The notes beneath the pieces were generated by a model, which saw only the letters and a program-made list of their open reading frames with translations, had not been told where the DNA came from and made no database searches. DNA of 64,000 nucleotides from Myxococcales bacterium. GTDB lineage: Bacteria > Myxococcota_A > Polyangia > Polyangiales > Houyiibacteriaceae. The stretch's first letter is position 1. Each line of letters starts with the position of its first letter. The position numbers were made by a program, and so were the translations under genes. Location: the NCBI GenBank assembly GCA_029863605.1, contig JAOTVB010000001.1, positions 596,187-660,186 of the forward strand. Direction: 5' to 3'. Of this stretch, positions 7,418 through 15,974 are shown in pieces.

Positions 7418-8579
7418 AGCAGGCCTTGTAGAGCGCGAGCAGGTCGTCCTGTGAACAACTCCGAGGGTTTAGATTGTGACACGGGTCTGCGAAAGCCAAT
7501 GCGGCGAGCCGCGGCAGGTCGCTCTCGGCGATGCCCTGGGAACGCAAATCCGAGGGAAGCCCGATGACGCGCCGCAACGCCCGGACCGCGCCGGCGCACT
7601 CGAAGGACAACGTGTTGGCCTCGTCGCTTCGCACGCCGAGATGTCTCGCGATCTCGGCGATGCGGTCCGGAATGACGCTTCGGTTGAAGTCCAGCACGGC
7701 GGGCAGACAAATCGCGTTGGCCAGGCCGTGATGCATCCCGAGCTCGGCGGAGAGTGGATGCGCTAGCGAGTGGCATGCGCCAAGGCCCTTTTGGAAGGCG
7801 ACGGCGCCCATCATGGCGGCTTTCAGCATGTCGCCGCGTGCGCCTAGGTCCGCGCCATCCTCGACGGCGGCGCGGAGCGAGCGATGGCACAGCTGTATCC
7901 CTCCGAGCGCAATCGCATCTGCCATCGGGTGATCACCCGACGAACAATAGGCTTCCACGCAATGCGTAAGAGCGTCCATTCCCGTCGCTGCCGACATCGA
8001 GGGCGGCATCGTTTGGGTCATCCCAGGGTCTAGAATCGCCACGTCAGGAATCAGCAACGGCGAGAAAATGACCGTCTTGCGGTTGGTCGCTTGGATCGTG
8101 ACGACCCCGCTTCGGCCGACTTCGCTCCCAGTGCCCGCGGTCGTCGGGATCGCGATCATCGGTGGCAACGTGCCAACGATTTTTTCGCCTCCACCGATGG
8201 CGTCGTCATATCGAGCCAATGGCGCGGGGTGAGTCACCGCGAGCCGGACGAGCTTGGCAACGTCGAGGACGCTTCCGCCACCAACGCCGATGACGATGTC
8301 TGCTTTGAAGGTGTCGTACACACGTGCTGCGCCAAGCACTTCAGATTCGAGCGGGTTCGACGAAATGTCGAGGACTGACTCGTGAGCGATTCCGGCCGCA
8401 TCGAGAGCGCTGCGAATCGGGTGGAGCAATCCTGCAGCTTCGATGCCCTTGTCGGCGACCAAGAGCGCCCGGTGACCTGCAAGCCGGACGGCCTCCACGC
8501 CGCACTGCCTCGCTGCGCCTCCGCCGAAGACGACCCGGGTCGGAAAGCTCCACAAAACCAGGTTCTCGGTATCCGTCAT
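7404..8579 (-). CDS. Iron-containing (type III) alcohol dehydrogenase
   Basis: A 391-residue Fe-ADH. It has the NAD(P) motif GGGSVLD (about residues 99-105), the TTAGTGSE loop and all four metal ligands: Asp and His in GMDALTHCVE, His in SLAHPL and His in GMHHG. It should interconvert an alcohol and aldehyde using a divalent metal. The 4-nt overlap with the GpsA-like gene upstream and the overlap with dciA downstream place it in the same transcript as a PlsB-like acyltransferase, so a glycerol- or lipid-derived alcohol is a plausible but unproven substrate. Confidence 0.93.
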   Translation of the reverse strand: MTDTENLVLWSFPTRVVFGGGAARQCGVEAVRLAGHRALLVADKGIEAAGLLHPIRSALDAAGIAHESVLDISSNPLESEVLGAARVYDTFKADIVIGVGGGSVLDVAKLVRLAVTHPAPLARYDDAIGGGEKIVGTLPPMIAIPTTAGTGSEVGRSGVVTIQATNRKTVIFSPLLIPDVAILDPGMTQTMPPSMSAATGMDALTHCVEAYCSSGDHPMADAIALGGIQLCHRSLRAAVEDGADLGARGDMLKAAMMGAVAFQKGLGACHSLAHPLSAELGMHHGLANAICLPAVLDFNRSVIPDRIAEIARHLGVRSDEANTLSFECAGAVRALRRVIGLPSDLRSQGIAESDLPRLAALAFADPCHNLNPRSCSQDDLLALYKACFDDA

Positions 8580-9511
8580 TCTGGGCCTACACGCCTCTCC
8601 ATCAGAGCGTGCATTGCGTCTTCGGGGGTCATGCGCCGGCTGGAAATTTCGACGAAGACCGAGGAGATCGGAGTCTCCAAGCCGAGCCTGTGCGCCTGCT
8701 CGATCATGTTCTGGGCGACTTCGATGCCCTCGACGTACGCACCCGCTTCGGCGACCGCGCTCGCGAGCTCTGCACCGCGTGCCAGCGCACGACCGACGAG
8801 GGATTCGGCTCGCTCGTCGCCGGCCACCGCCGCGATCAAGTCACCGAGGCCGGCAAGCCCCATGAAGGTTTCCTCGGATGCACCAAGTGCCTGACCGATG
8901 CGTGAGATTTCGACCATCCCGCGGGTCGCCAAGACGGCCAGGGTGCTTGGCTCGACGCCGGTCTCTTGCGCGTAAGCGAGCACCACCGTCAGAAAGCCGA
9001 CCGTGGCGCTAGCCAGTTGTACGCCCAATACGTCCGTGGTGTCGTAGATTCGGAGATCGGAGCCGCCGATCGCCTCTCGGACCATCTCGGTCACTTCCGG
9101 GAACCTGGTTCCGAGGATGGCGCCGCTCGGTCGTCCCTCCGCAAGCGCGTTGGGTACTAGCGGGCCGGCGAGGGCGCCAAGGCGACGCGCTGCGGTGTGC
9201 TCGCGAAGCACGGTGGTGATGGTTTTGAGCTCCGCACCGATGAGACCGCGACTCACGTGCACGATCAAGTGCCGACCGTCGACGACTTTGCCGAGCTGAT
9301 CGGCAAGACTCGTTGCGTGCCGTGCAGGCGCCGCGAGAAAGATCAGGTCGCGATCTTCCATGTTGTCGATCGCGGTCGACGGCCGGATCGAGTCTGGGAG
9401 CGATCGTTCTCGTCGGCTCCACAGCACGACGTCGTGCCGTTGGCGCACGGCCGCGCTGGCGATCGCCTGTCCAAACCCGCCCGCGCCGACCACGCCGACC
9501 CGTAAGCTCAT
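8576..9511 (-). CDS. GpsA-fold NAD-binding protein lacking the glycerol-3-phosphate dehydrogenase lysines
   Basis: A 311-residue homologue of NAD(P)-dependent glycerol-3-phosphate dehydrogenase. The N-terminal Rossmann motif GAGGFG (residues 9-14) and the family motifs VQLASA, LATRG, FMGLAGLGDL are easy to align. By my hand alignment to E. coli GpsA, the catalytic Lys of GPTFAKELA is Asn121 and the Lys of GGAVKN is Val171; the phosphate-binding SRNRR is DERAES. It therefore should still bind dinucleotide but probably cannot reduce dihydroxyacetone phosphate. It overlaps both neighbours (PlsB-like and alcohol dehydrogenase genes) by 4 nt. Confidence 0.85.
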   Translation of the reverse strand: MSLRVGVVGAGGFGQAIASAAVRQRHDVVLWSRRERSLPDSIRPSTAIDNMEDRDLIFLAAPARHATSLADQLGKVVDGRHLIVHVSRGLIGAELKTITTVLREHTAARRLGALAGPLVPNALAEGRPSGAILGTRFPEVTEMVREAIGGSDLRIYDTTDVLGVQLASATVGFLTVVLAYAQETGVEPSTLAVLATRGMVEISRIGQALGASEETFMGLAGLGDLIAAVAGDERAESLVGRALARGAELASAVAEAGAYVEGIEVAQNMIEQAHRLGLETPISSVFVEISSRRMTPEDAMHALMERRVGPE

Positions 9512-11214
9512 CGGTGAACCCCCAGCGCTTCGATCTCGCAGGCGGCTTCCATCTGATCGGTGTCAGCGATGCGGTCGGCGAAGGACACCATTCTGTTCTG
9601 ATAGTAGAGGAGCAGCGACGGGTCGCAGAGCAGAACGCGATCGCCATCCAAGCTGGCTGCGGTGGAGGTGTGGTAACCGTTCCAGAATTGAAGGGCGGCT
9701 TCGAGCAGCTCGTTTGGCGAATCCTCGCGGACGACGTCGCTGACCCGAACTTCGCCCTTCGCTTCCAGCGCAAGCAGCCTCTCCCGAGCATCACCGAGGT
9801 CCTTGTGAACGACCTCTCGATCGATGCTGACCTCGCTCCGGAGCCGCATGCGACCGAAAAGGTCCATCCCGGGCGTTGCCTGTACGAGATGACGATACAA
9901 AACGTGCGCGACCACCTGCGTGCTCATCAAGACGGTGTCCCGCTCATACCGCTCGGCGAGCACGGTTCCGAGCTCTCGCGTGTAGGCGGCGTCCCGAGTT
10001 GCATCGACGACAGGCGTGCCTCGTCTTTCCACGTACCCGCCTGGATCGATGTTGCGACCTGCTGGGCTGAGCGATGCCCCCTTCTCGTCGATCGCGTTTC
10101 CGAACGGGTCGATCGGTTCACCAAAGCGAATGATGCATGCGCCCCGCATCCCCACCACCTTGCGGAAGAACGCAACCCAACGATCGATCTGGGAGAACTC
10201 ATCGTCTTCGATGATGTAGCGAGTTTGGCCCTCCTCGGTGAGCCAGTCTCGAATGAGCGTCTCCGCTTCGAGCACTAGGGCGTAGTTGATCGTCGTGGGG
10301 ACGAACCATACCGGTCGTTGGACGCGCCGCACGCGATTGGTCGTGAAGGCCTCCACAGCGGAACCGAGTAAGCCGAGCTTCAGATGCCGCTCGATCATTC
10401 CGGAGCGGCTTCGCGTGCCTCCGGGGAAGAAAAGTGAGTGATAGCCTCGCTCGATCATCACCTGGGAGTAGAGAGTCAGCACCTCTTTGTAGAGCCGCAC
10501 ACGGATGCGCCGGTCGACTCGATACGCGCCGAGATTATGCATGAAGAAGCTGATGATCGGATTAGTGAAGAGGTTCTTGCCGGCTCCGTATACGACAGGT
10601 GGCAACCCGGATACCTCGAGCGCTTGGGCCAGCACGATCGAGTCGAGATTCGACGAGTGGGTGGGAACGAAAACGAGGCTCCCTTCGGACTGAAGATATT
10701 GGAGGTGGTCGATGTCTCCCTGGACGCGCAACACTCGGCTGAGCACCTCGGACTGAGGTGCAGTGAAACTGCTGGCGAACCGCCTCGGCTCCATGACCCC
10801 CGCGACCAGTCGTGGTATCGCTTGGCGCGCGAAGCGGTAGACGCGAGGATCGAAGTTGCCTGCCACGTCGTGTGCCATGTTGGACACGATTGTGTGGAGC
10901 GCCTGCCGCTGCTCAGCATCGTCCATCTTGCCTATGCGCCGGATCATCGAACGCCAATACCCGAGCCGGTCTCGCGCTTCTTCGTCGCGTTGGTGCTCGA
11001 GGCGTCGAATCTCGTGAAACGCCGCATCGTTGAGGGCTATCTCGAGCCGTGATCGATCGGTCTCATGCGCACCGCAGATTCGATTGACCACGTCCGAGAC
11101 GATGTCGCCGCGCTCGCTGTTGAACCAGAAGATCGAGGGATCGCTTGGACGCGGAACGTACGGCTTGATGTGAGGCAACCGAAGAGGGCGTTCCGAAAAA
11201 AGGCGTTTCAACAT
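9508..11214 (-). CDS. PlsB-like glycerol-3-phosphate / lysophospholipid acyltransferase
   Basis: A 568-residue acyltransferase from the ATG at 11214, which has a GAGGGA Shine-Dalgarno; a longer open frame reaches 11259 but would run into the preceding gene. The PlsC/PlsB-type blocks are present: block I HSSNLD (HX4D), block II around GAGKNLF and GAYRVDRR, block III FFPGGTRSRSG, and block IV near RPVWFVPTTINYAL. The C-terminal third (VLMSTQVVAHVLY onward) matches the extended PlsB-type proteins. It should transfer an acyl chain to a glycerol phosphate-like acceptor at the inner membrane. The gene lies directly upstream of the GpsA-like gene. Confidence 0.85.
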   Translation of the reverse strand: MLKRLFSERPLRLPHIKPYVPRPSDPSIFWFNSERGDIVSDVVNRICGAHETDRSRLEIALNDAAFHEIRRLEHQRDEEARDRLGYWRSMIRRIGKMDDAEQRQALHTIVSNMAHDVAGNFDPRVYRFARQAIPRLVAGVMEPRRFASSFTAPQSEVLSRVLRVQGDIDHLQYLQSEGSLVFVPTHSSNLDSIVLAQALEVSGLPPVVYGAGKNLFTNPIISFFMHNLGAYRVDRRIRVRLYKEVLTLYSQVMIERGYHSLFFPGGTRSRSGMIERHLKLGLLGSAVEAFTTNRVRRVQRPVWFVPTTINYALVLEAETLIRDWLTEEGQTRYIIEDDEFSQIDRWVAFFRKVVGMRGACIIRFGEPIDPFGNAIDEKGASLSPAGRNIDPGGYVERRGTPVVDATRDAAYTRELGTVLAERYERDTVLMSTQVVAHVLYRHLVQATPGMDLFGRMRLRSEVSIDREVVHKDLGDARERLLALEAKGEVRVSDVVREDSPNELLEAALQFWNGYHTSTAASLDGDRVLLCDPSLLLYYQNRMVSFADRIADTDQMEAACEIEALGVHR

Positions 11215-11225
11215 CGTCTGTCCCT

Positions 11226-12581
11226 CTATGCGGACTCGAAGTACCGGTGGAGCTCCCATTCACTCACGGACTTGCGATACTCGCGGCACTCCCAGTCTCT
11301 GGTGCGGATATAGTGGTCGATGAAATGTTCGCCAAGGACATCGTGGACCGACTGACTCTCGCGGAGCAGGCCGACTGCGGCTTCTAGTGTCGGCGGCAGG
11401 GCGAGTGATGGATCCACCTCTTGGGTTGCGTCGCCCGAGGTCATGCGTGGTGGGGCGATCCCTTGCGCGATGCCGTAGAGCCCGGAGCCGAGACACGTCG
11501 CCATGGCGATGTACGGGTTGATGTCCGCCGCGGTCTGCCGGAACTCGATGCGAGCGGCGTGGTCGCTTGGCCCGAGGATCACCCTTGCCCCGCAAGTGCG
11601 ATTTTCGATTCCCCAAGACGCCGTGAGGGGAGCCCAGACCCCGGGCACGTACCGCTTGTAACTGTTGACGAATGGCGAGTAGAGCGCGGTGAGCTCCGGC
11701 GCCAACGTGACCAGCCCGCCGAGGTAGTGAAGGCCGGTTGCACTCAGCGTGTCACTCCCGGCCGCAGCAAAGAGGTTGATCTGACCGCCCGCGTCCCAGA
11801 GGCTTTGGTGGATGTGCCCGCTCGATCCCGGCAGGTCCGGATTCCATTTCGCCATGAATGTCACGGAGTAACCATGTCGATCGCAGATTTGTTTTAGCGT
11901 GGTCTTGAAGAGCGCTGCTTTGTCTGCGGCGGACACGATGTCGTCGTAGCGTAGAGCGGCTTCCCACACGCCCGGACCCGTCTCAGGGTGGAGACTCTCG
12001 ATGTCGATGTCGTACGTCGCGCATGTGTCCAAGATGTCGTCGACTAGGAGTTGGTTTTGTCCCTGACGCAACCACGAGTAGCCAAACATCCCTGGGCTCA
12101 GGGGCTGCAGGTCGCGAAACCCCTTCTCGTGCAGCGTTTCCGGAGTCTCTTGGAACACCCAAAACTCGAACTCGGCCGAGAACTTGCTGCGAAAGCCGGC
12201 GTCGAGGGCTCTTTGGTTGATCGATTTGAGCAAACCTCGAGGGCAGGCTGGATGGGGTTGGCCTTCCTGTGTGTAGAAGTCGATCAAGAAATCGGCAGTG
12301 TCTGGGGCGTAGGGCAAGACGCGCATCGTGGATGTATCGATGCGGGCAAGCGCGTCCGGGTAGCCCGTGTCCCAGCCAGTGACCTTGGCATTGTCGTACA
12401 GCTGGTCGTTGATGTCCCAGCCGAAGATCACGTCGCAGAACCCGAAGCCCTTCTCTAGGGCCGACCAGAACTTGTCCAAGCTGATGTACTTACCGCGCAG
12501 GACGCCATCGATGTCGAAGCCGCCAACCCTGACCTTCCGGATGCCTTTGTCGTTGAAGTCGCGCCGCAGCTGTTCGCTCAC
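11226..12581 (-). CDS. Glutamine synthetase-family ligase (gamma-glutamyl-amine type)
   Basis: A 451-residue member of the glutamine synthetase superfamily. Metal and substrate motifs are intact: SAEFEFWVF, SLHPETGPGVWE, GSSGHIHQSLWD, FVNSYKRYVPG and the ATP/glutamate motif around ARIEFRQTAADINPY. The GVLRGKY near the N-terminus and overall length fit the group that joins glutamate to an amine (gamma-glutamylpolyamine or related synthetases) better than housekeeping GlnA. It heads the minus-strand operon, 11 nt before the PlsB-like gene. The actual amine is unknown. Confidence 0.88.
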   Translation of the reverse strand: MSEQLRRDFNDKGIRKVRVGGFDIDGVLRGKYISLDKFWSALEKGFGFCDVIFGWDINDQLYDNAKVTGWDTGYPDALARIDTSTMRVLPYAPDTADFLIDFYTQEGQPHPACPRGLLKSINQRALDAGFRSKFSAEFEFWVFQETPETLHEKGFRDLQPLSPGMFGYSWLRQGQNQLLVDDILDTCATYDIDIESLHPETGPGVWEAALRYDDIVSAADKAALFKTTLKQICDRHGYSVTFMAKWNPDLPGSSGHIHQSLWDAGGQINLFAAAGSDTLSATGLHYLGGLVTLAPELTALYSPFVNSYKRYVPGVWAPLTASWGIENRTCGARVILGPSDHAARIEFRQTAADINPYIAMATCLGSGLYGIAQGIAPPRMTSGDATQEVDPSLALPPTLEAAVGLLRESQSVHDVLGEHFIDHYIRTRDWECREYRKSVSEWELHRYFESA

Positions 12582-12647
12582 TGATCCCTCCTCGGGCCAG
12601 GAAGCATAGCCTGTTTTGTGTTCCGGATGGCGAGGAGTCGAATCAAT

Positions 12648-12667
12648 TTCCGTCTATTTAGACGGAA
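12648..12667 (-). terminator. Hairpin overlapping the stop codon of the sigma-factor operon
   Basis: TTCCGTCTA and its exact complement are separated by two bases (12648-12667). Read on the minus strand the stem contains the last codons and the TAG of the membrane-protein gene and is followed by ATTGATT, a weak U-rich tail. It is well placed to end transcription of the pseudokinase-sigma-membrane protein operon before the glutamine-synthetase-like gene. Confidence 0.5.
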
Positions 12668-13382
12668 TCCAGTAGTGAACCAAGCCCAAACCGACGACGA
12701 ACAAAACGGCGACCGAGGCATGCCCGAGAAGCACGTGTCCGGTGGTGTCGATCGCGCAGTGAGCCTTCAGCACGAAGTTCCCCGCGAGGCCTGCAGCCGA
12801 CGCCGCGATCAAGCTACCAAAAGCGTTTCCTCGATCGACCAACCGGAGCAATGCATAGACGGGAACGCCAAGCAGGAGCCCAAAACCCATGCATGCACCC
12901 GCCACCATTCGGCTCGTGTGTTCGTGCGTGATCGCCTGCGCGCCTGCAGCCGGCCAAAAGGCGGCAAGCACAGTGGCCCCAACCGCGACGCAGACGAGGC
13001 ATACGACTTGCCAACGCGGAAGCTCTGGCTGATGTACCGGGCGTGTCACCATGATCATGGCGACGACGAGAAGAATGCAAAAGACCGCGAGCGTTGCGGC
13101 CCAGGGGCCCGTGCGCACGGACTCGTTGACGAGGGGGAAGTTGTACCAGCCGATAACGGCCAAAACCGCAAACACGGCCAAGACGATGAGTCGCCGCACG
13201 TTCGTCGACCGGCTTCGAAAAAACCCCGCGATGGTCTTGTCGCTGTGGCTGCACTGACCCTTCACGTTTTGGAACATCCGATCGATGAGCTCGCGATCGT
13301 TTGCTTCGCTCGCCGAGTCGAGCTCGCGCAGCCGTTCGCCCAGACCGTCGTCCGAACCTGCTCTGTCGCTGCCTTTAGTCAT
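12654..13382 (-). CDS. DUF1109/NrsF-like membrane protein, probable anti-sigma factor
   Basis: A 242-residue protein with an N-terminal cytoplasmic part of about 60 residues and about six membrane segments (from IVLAVFAVLAVIGW to VAVLFVVGLGLVHYW). The end of the protein has HCAIDTTGHVLLGHASV, which resembles the conserved HCP..HLLLGH signature of DUF1109 (NrsF) anti-sigma factors. Its start overlaps the stop of the ECF sigma factor gene by 4 nt, the usual arrangement for a cognate pair. It would hold the sigma factor at the membrane until a signal arrives. The anti-sigma role is inferred from family resemblance and position. Confidence 0.72.
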   Translation of the reverse strand: MTKGSDRAGSDDGLGERLRELDSASEANDRELIDRMFQNVKGQCSHSDKTIAGFFRSRSTNVRRLIVLAVFAVLAVIGWYNFPLVNESVRTGPWAATLAVFCILLVVAMIMVTRPVHQPELPRWQVVCLVCVAVGATVLAAFWPAAGAQAITHEHTSRMVAGACMGFGLLLGVPVYALLRLVDRGNAFGSLIAASAAGLAGNFVLKAHCAIDTTGHVLLGHASVAVLFVVGLGLVHYWIPSK

Positions 13383-13948
13383 TCATCACCACGTATTTCC
13401 GAAACTAGTAATTGTTTCAAAGTTGCGTACGCACGATGTGCGCGGACGCGCACAGCGCCCTCTGAAGTGCCCACGATCGTTGCAACCTCGGCGTAGGGGC
13501 GCTCCTGGAACCAATGGAGCTCGACCACCTCCCGCTGGCTCGTTGGGAGCTTTTCGAGGGCTGCATGCAGGAGCTGCGAGCGCTGCCGAATCTCGAGGGG
13601 CATGAGCTCGGCTTCTGGTGCGGCCTGGGTTTCGACCTCCAGCGAGGTCATTTTGCGACGCTTCTTTCGCCGCCAGTGCTCTCGCACCAGATTCATCGCG
13701 ATGGTCATCACCCAAGGCCTGAGCTTCGAGCCTCGACGAAAGTCGTTGCGGGCTCCGTGGAGTCGAAAAAACGTCTGTTGCACGATCTCCTCGGCGAGCT
13801 CGTCGGACCGGAGATGCCGGCGAGTCAACCGGAGCAGGATCGGCGCGTAACGCTCGAATAAGAGTCGGAACGCCTGATCGTTGCCATCGATGTAGGCATC
13901 CATCAGCTGTTCGTCGGTGGATTGTGGGTCTGGTGGCCTACTCGACAT
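13379..13948 (-). CDS. ECF-type RNA polymerase sigma factor
   Basis: A 189-residue sigma-70 family ECF factor with region 2 at about residues 23-90 (LFERYAPILLRLTRRHLRS, EIVQQTFFRLH, LRPWVMTIAMNLVREHWRR) and region 4 at about 125-180 (LPTSQREVVELHWFQERPY, EVATIVGTSEGAVRVRAHRA). A basic linker (RRKKRRK) joins them. Its start lies 11 nt inside the pseudokinase gene and its end overlaps the membrane-protein gene, so the three are co-expressed. It is expected to direct polymerase to a small regulon controlled by the membrane partner. Confidence 0.93.
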   Translation of the reverse strand: MSSRPPDPQSTDEQLMDAYIDGNDQAFRLLFERYAPILLRLTRRHLRSDELAEEIVQQTFFRLHGARNDFRRGSKLRPWVMTIAMNLVREHWRRKKRRKMTSLEVETQAAPEAELMPLEIRQRSQLLHAALEKLPTSQREVVELHWFQERPYAEVATIVGTSEGAVRVRAHRAYATLKQLLVSEIRGDE

Positions 13949-15098
13949 GTTCCGCCGGGACGAGCTCGGGAGTCAGAGCTTCTTGGTTAGCGCTCCTTTC
14001 CCCATTCCACCAGTAGCCCGAGAACACCAGAGTGCCCAACAGCAAGAGCAGGAGTACGATTCGTACCCAGTGACGGGTGTTCTCCGAGGTCTCGTCCTGC
14101 ACGACGATCGGCGCATTCGGCCTCAGCCGTGGCCCCGAGACACTGAGCACGGTTCCAGCCGGGTGGTTGCTGCTCACGTGTGCGGGGGGCAACGAGGAGG
14201 CCAGGGTCGGAACCGGGATCGACCCGATTCGCGACGACTCCATCCACGGGGCGATGTCCTGGGTCTGTGGGTTTAGTTTGGCGGACTCGACCTCGAGCCA
14301 CCCGAGCGCTGCCAACATGGACGTCGCATCGGGATAGCGGCCCTCGGGGCGTTTGGCCATGGCGCGACGAATCACGTCCGGGAGCCCCGGGATGTCTTCG
14401 AAACCTTCGTCGGTCTCCCAACCGACTGGCGGGGAGCCGAGCACCATGTGGTGTAACAGAGCGCCTACCGAGTAGAGGTCTGCGGAAGGCGGGAAAGCCC
14501 CGGTGCCGATGAGCTCCGGCGCCATGTATGCCACGGCGTGTTTTCCGGAGCCGGTATGCGCGGCATGCGCGCTCGCTTCAGGGCATGCACGGAGCAGGGG
14601 AACGACACCCGTCCCGATCACGCGGGCCCCTAGCGCGCCGTCGCGTTCGCGTGTGATGACGATATTGTCTGGCGTCAGGTCGCCGTGTACGAGGCCCTGG
14701 GCGTGCGTGGCTTCCAGCGCCTCCAGCACGGCGGTCGCGATCCGAAGGACGCCTGCCGAAGGCAACTTGCGGTCGCGCAGTACCTCCGATAGAGGGGTCC
14801 CTCGCGTGTCTTGAAACGCTACGTACGGAACGCCGTCGATGATGCCCGCGTCGAGCACGCGTGGGACCGAGCGGCACCGAGTCCGGCCGAGGCTCTGCGT
14901 GAGCTGCGAGAAAGCGGCCTCTGCGACGCGCGAGCGACTGACATCCATCGGAAAGATGCAGATGATCAGCGGCGTTCCCTCCGCCGATCCGCGGTAATAC
15001 GAGACGAGGCCACCCCACGGCAACTGGCCGTCGACCGCGTAGCGCCCGGCGAAGAGTTCGTCCGGCGGAGGATGAGCGCCACCAGGCGATGGAAACAT
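13938..15098 (-). CDS. Membrane-anchored serine/threonine pseudokinase
   Basis: A 386-residue protein with a protein-kinase fold (about residues 18-260) and one C-terminal membrane segment (about 346-364) close to the end. Fold landmarks include HGDLTPDN (138-145, aligned to HRDLKPEN), MAPELI (192-197) and DLYSVGALLH (207-216, the DxWSxG helix). Catalytic features are missing: the beta-3 lysine position is Cys47 (LIICIF), the glycine loop is degenerate (GQLPWGG) and the DFG triplet is GTG (162-164). It therefore probably senses or scaffolds rather than phosphorylates. It is first in the operon with the sigma factor and its membrane partner. Confidence 0.82.
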   Translation of the reverse strand: MFPSPGGAHPPPDELFAGRYAVDGQLPWGGLVSYYRGSAEGTPLIICIFPMDVSRSRVAEAAFSQLTQSLGRTRCRSVPRVLDAGIIDGVPYVAFQDTRGTPLSEVLRDRKLPSAGVLRIATAVLEALEATHAQGLVHGDLTPDNIVITRERDGALGARVIGTGVVPLLRACPEASAHAAHTGSGKHAVAYMAPELIGTGAFPPSADLYSVGALLHHMVLGSPPVGWETDEGFEDIPGLPDVIRRAMAKRPEGRYPDATSMLAALGWLEVESAKLNPQTQDIAPWMESSRIGSIPVPTLASSLPPAHVSSNHPAGTVLSVSGPRLRPNAPIVVQDETSENTRHWVRIVLLLLLLGTLVFSGYWWNGERSANQEALTPELVPAEHVE

Positions 15099-15138
15099 CG
15101 GAGGTAGGATAGTCGCAATTGGCCGTCGTGACGAGGAT

Positions 15139-15903
15139 CTAGATCAACGCTTGCGACGCGGGACCTTTGCGAATTTGACCTCGGGAATGGACTTGGCCGG
15201 TCTCGGGCTCCGTGAGCTCGAAGGCCCGGGTTTCATCGCCGGTCACCCAAGTTTGCATTCGTACCAGTTGGCCAGCATGCGTCTCGCGGAGGTACTCGAC
15301 CGAAAGCGACTCGAGAGGCCCTTCGATCCCAGCCGCCTCTCCTGCCATCGAGGCGAGCTGTCGCGTGTCGTCGATGTAGTCGACGTAGCGAGCCTGGTTC
15401 ACGTGGCGAAAGCTATCCTGATCGCTCGGTCGAACGATCCACTGTCGGGTCCACGAGGATCGACGCTCGCTTTCCTGCCAGAGGACAGCTGGGGGTACCG
15501 GTTCGTCGAGAACCGTGGACGCCAGGTCTGCGCCGACTGGTGCTGGGCCATCCGGTCCGATGTGCACGACGGTGACCCTCGCTCTGACCGCCACCGCTTG
15601 ATCGCTCAGCCGGCTGATCGCGTGACCGAAGTCGTAACTCGTATTTCCGACCCGGGCGAGCCACGTGGCGATCTCGACTTCGTCGTCCGCCCTAAGGGGT
15701 TCGAGGTATTCGAAGGCGCTAGCCCGTGCGACGCCGCCCACGACCCGGTTGCGAAGGGCGAAAGTCTCGAGCCCGAAGACGGACCAGCGCACGCGTTCGA
15801 GCATTCGCGCGATCCAACCAGGCCCGACCGTCGAGGATGCATCGGTCTCGATGCCGCGGATGGTGTGGTCGATCTTGACGAGCTTCGCGACGGGGTCTGT
15901 CAT
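15139..15903 (-). CDS. Double-hotdog acyl thioesterase-like protein
   Basis: A 254-residue protein from the ATG at 15903; the frame stays open upstream but that part is Arg-rich and antisense to other sequence. Two hotdog halves are visible: residues 1-130 (SAFEYLEPLRADDEVEIATW) and 140-250 (RPSDQDSFRHVNQARYVDYI, containing the catalytic-type Asp and the HVN motif of 4HBT/acyl-ACP thioesterases). It likely hydrolyses an acyl-CoA or acyl-ACP. It is divergent from the enoyl-CoA hydratase gene, with 71 nt between the starts, so the two may share a control region and a lipid pathway. Confidence 0.78.
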   Translation of the reverse strand: MTDPVAKLVKIDHTIRGIETDASSTVGPGWIARMLERVRWSVFGLETFALRNRVVGGVARASAFEYLEPLRADDEVEIATWLARVGNTSYDFGHAISRLSDQAVAVRARVTVVHIGPDGPAPVGADLASTVLDEPVPPAVLWQESERRSSWTRQWIVRPSDQDSFRHVNQARYVDYIDDTRQLASMAGEAAGIEGPLESLSVEYLRETHAGQLVRMQTWVTGDETRAFELTEPETGQVHSRGQIRKGPASQALI

Positions 15904-15974
15904 CAGCGGCGCAGACCGTAGCAGGAGGACTGGGTGGATGACAGCGCATTGCGCGACTGGTAAGGCTGGCGCTG

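Noticed and set aside
12618-13496. Plus-strand open frame opposite the sigma/anti-sigma genes
   Set aside because: It is antisense to two recognised genes and contains no known domain.
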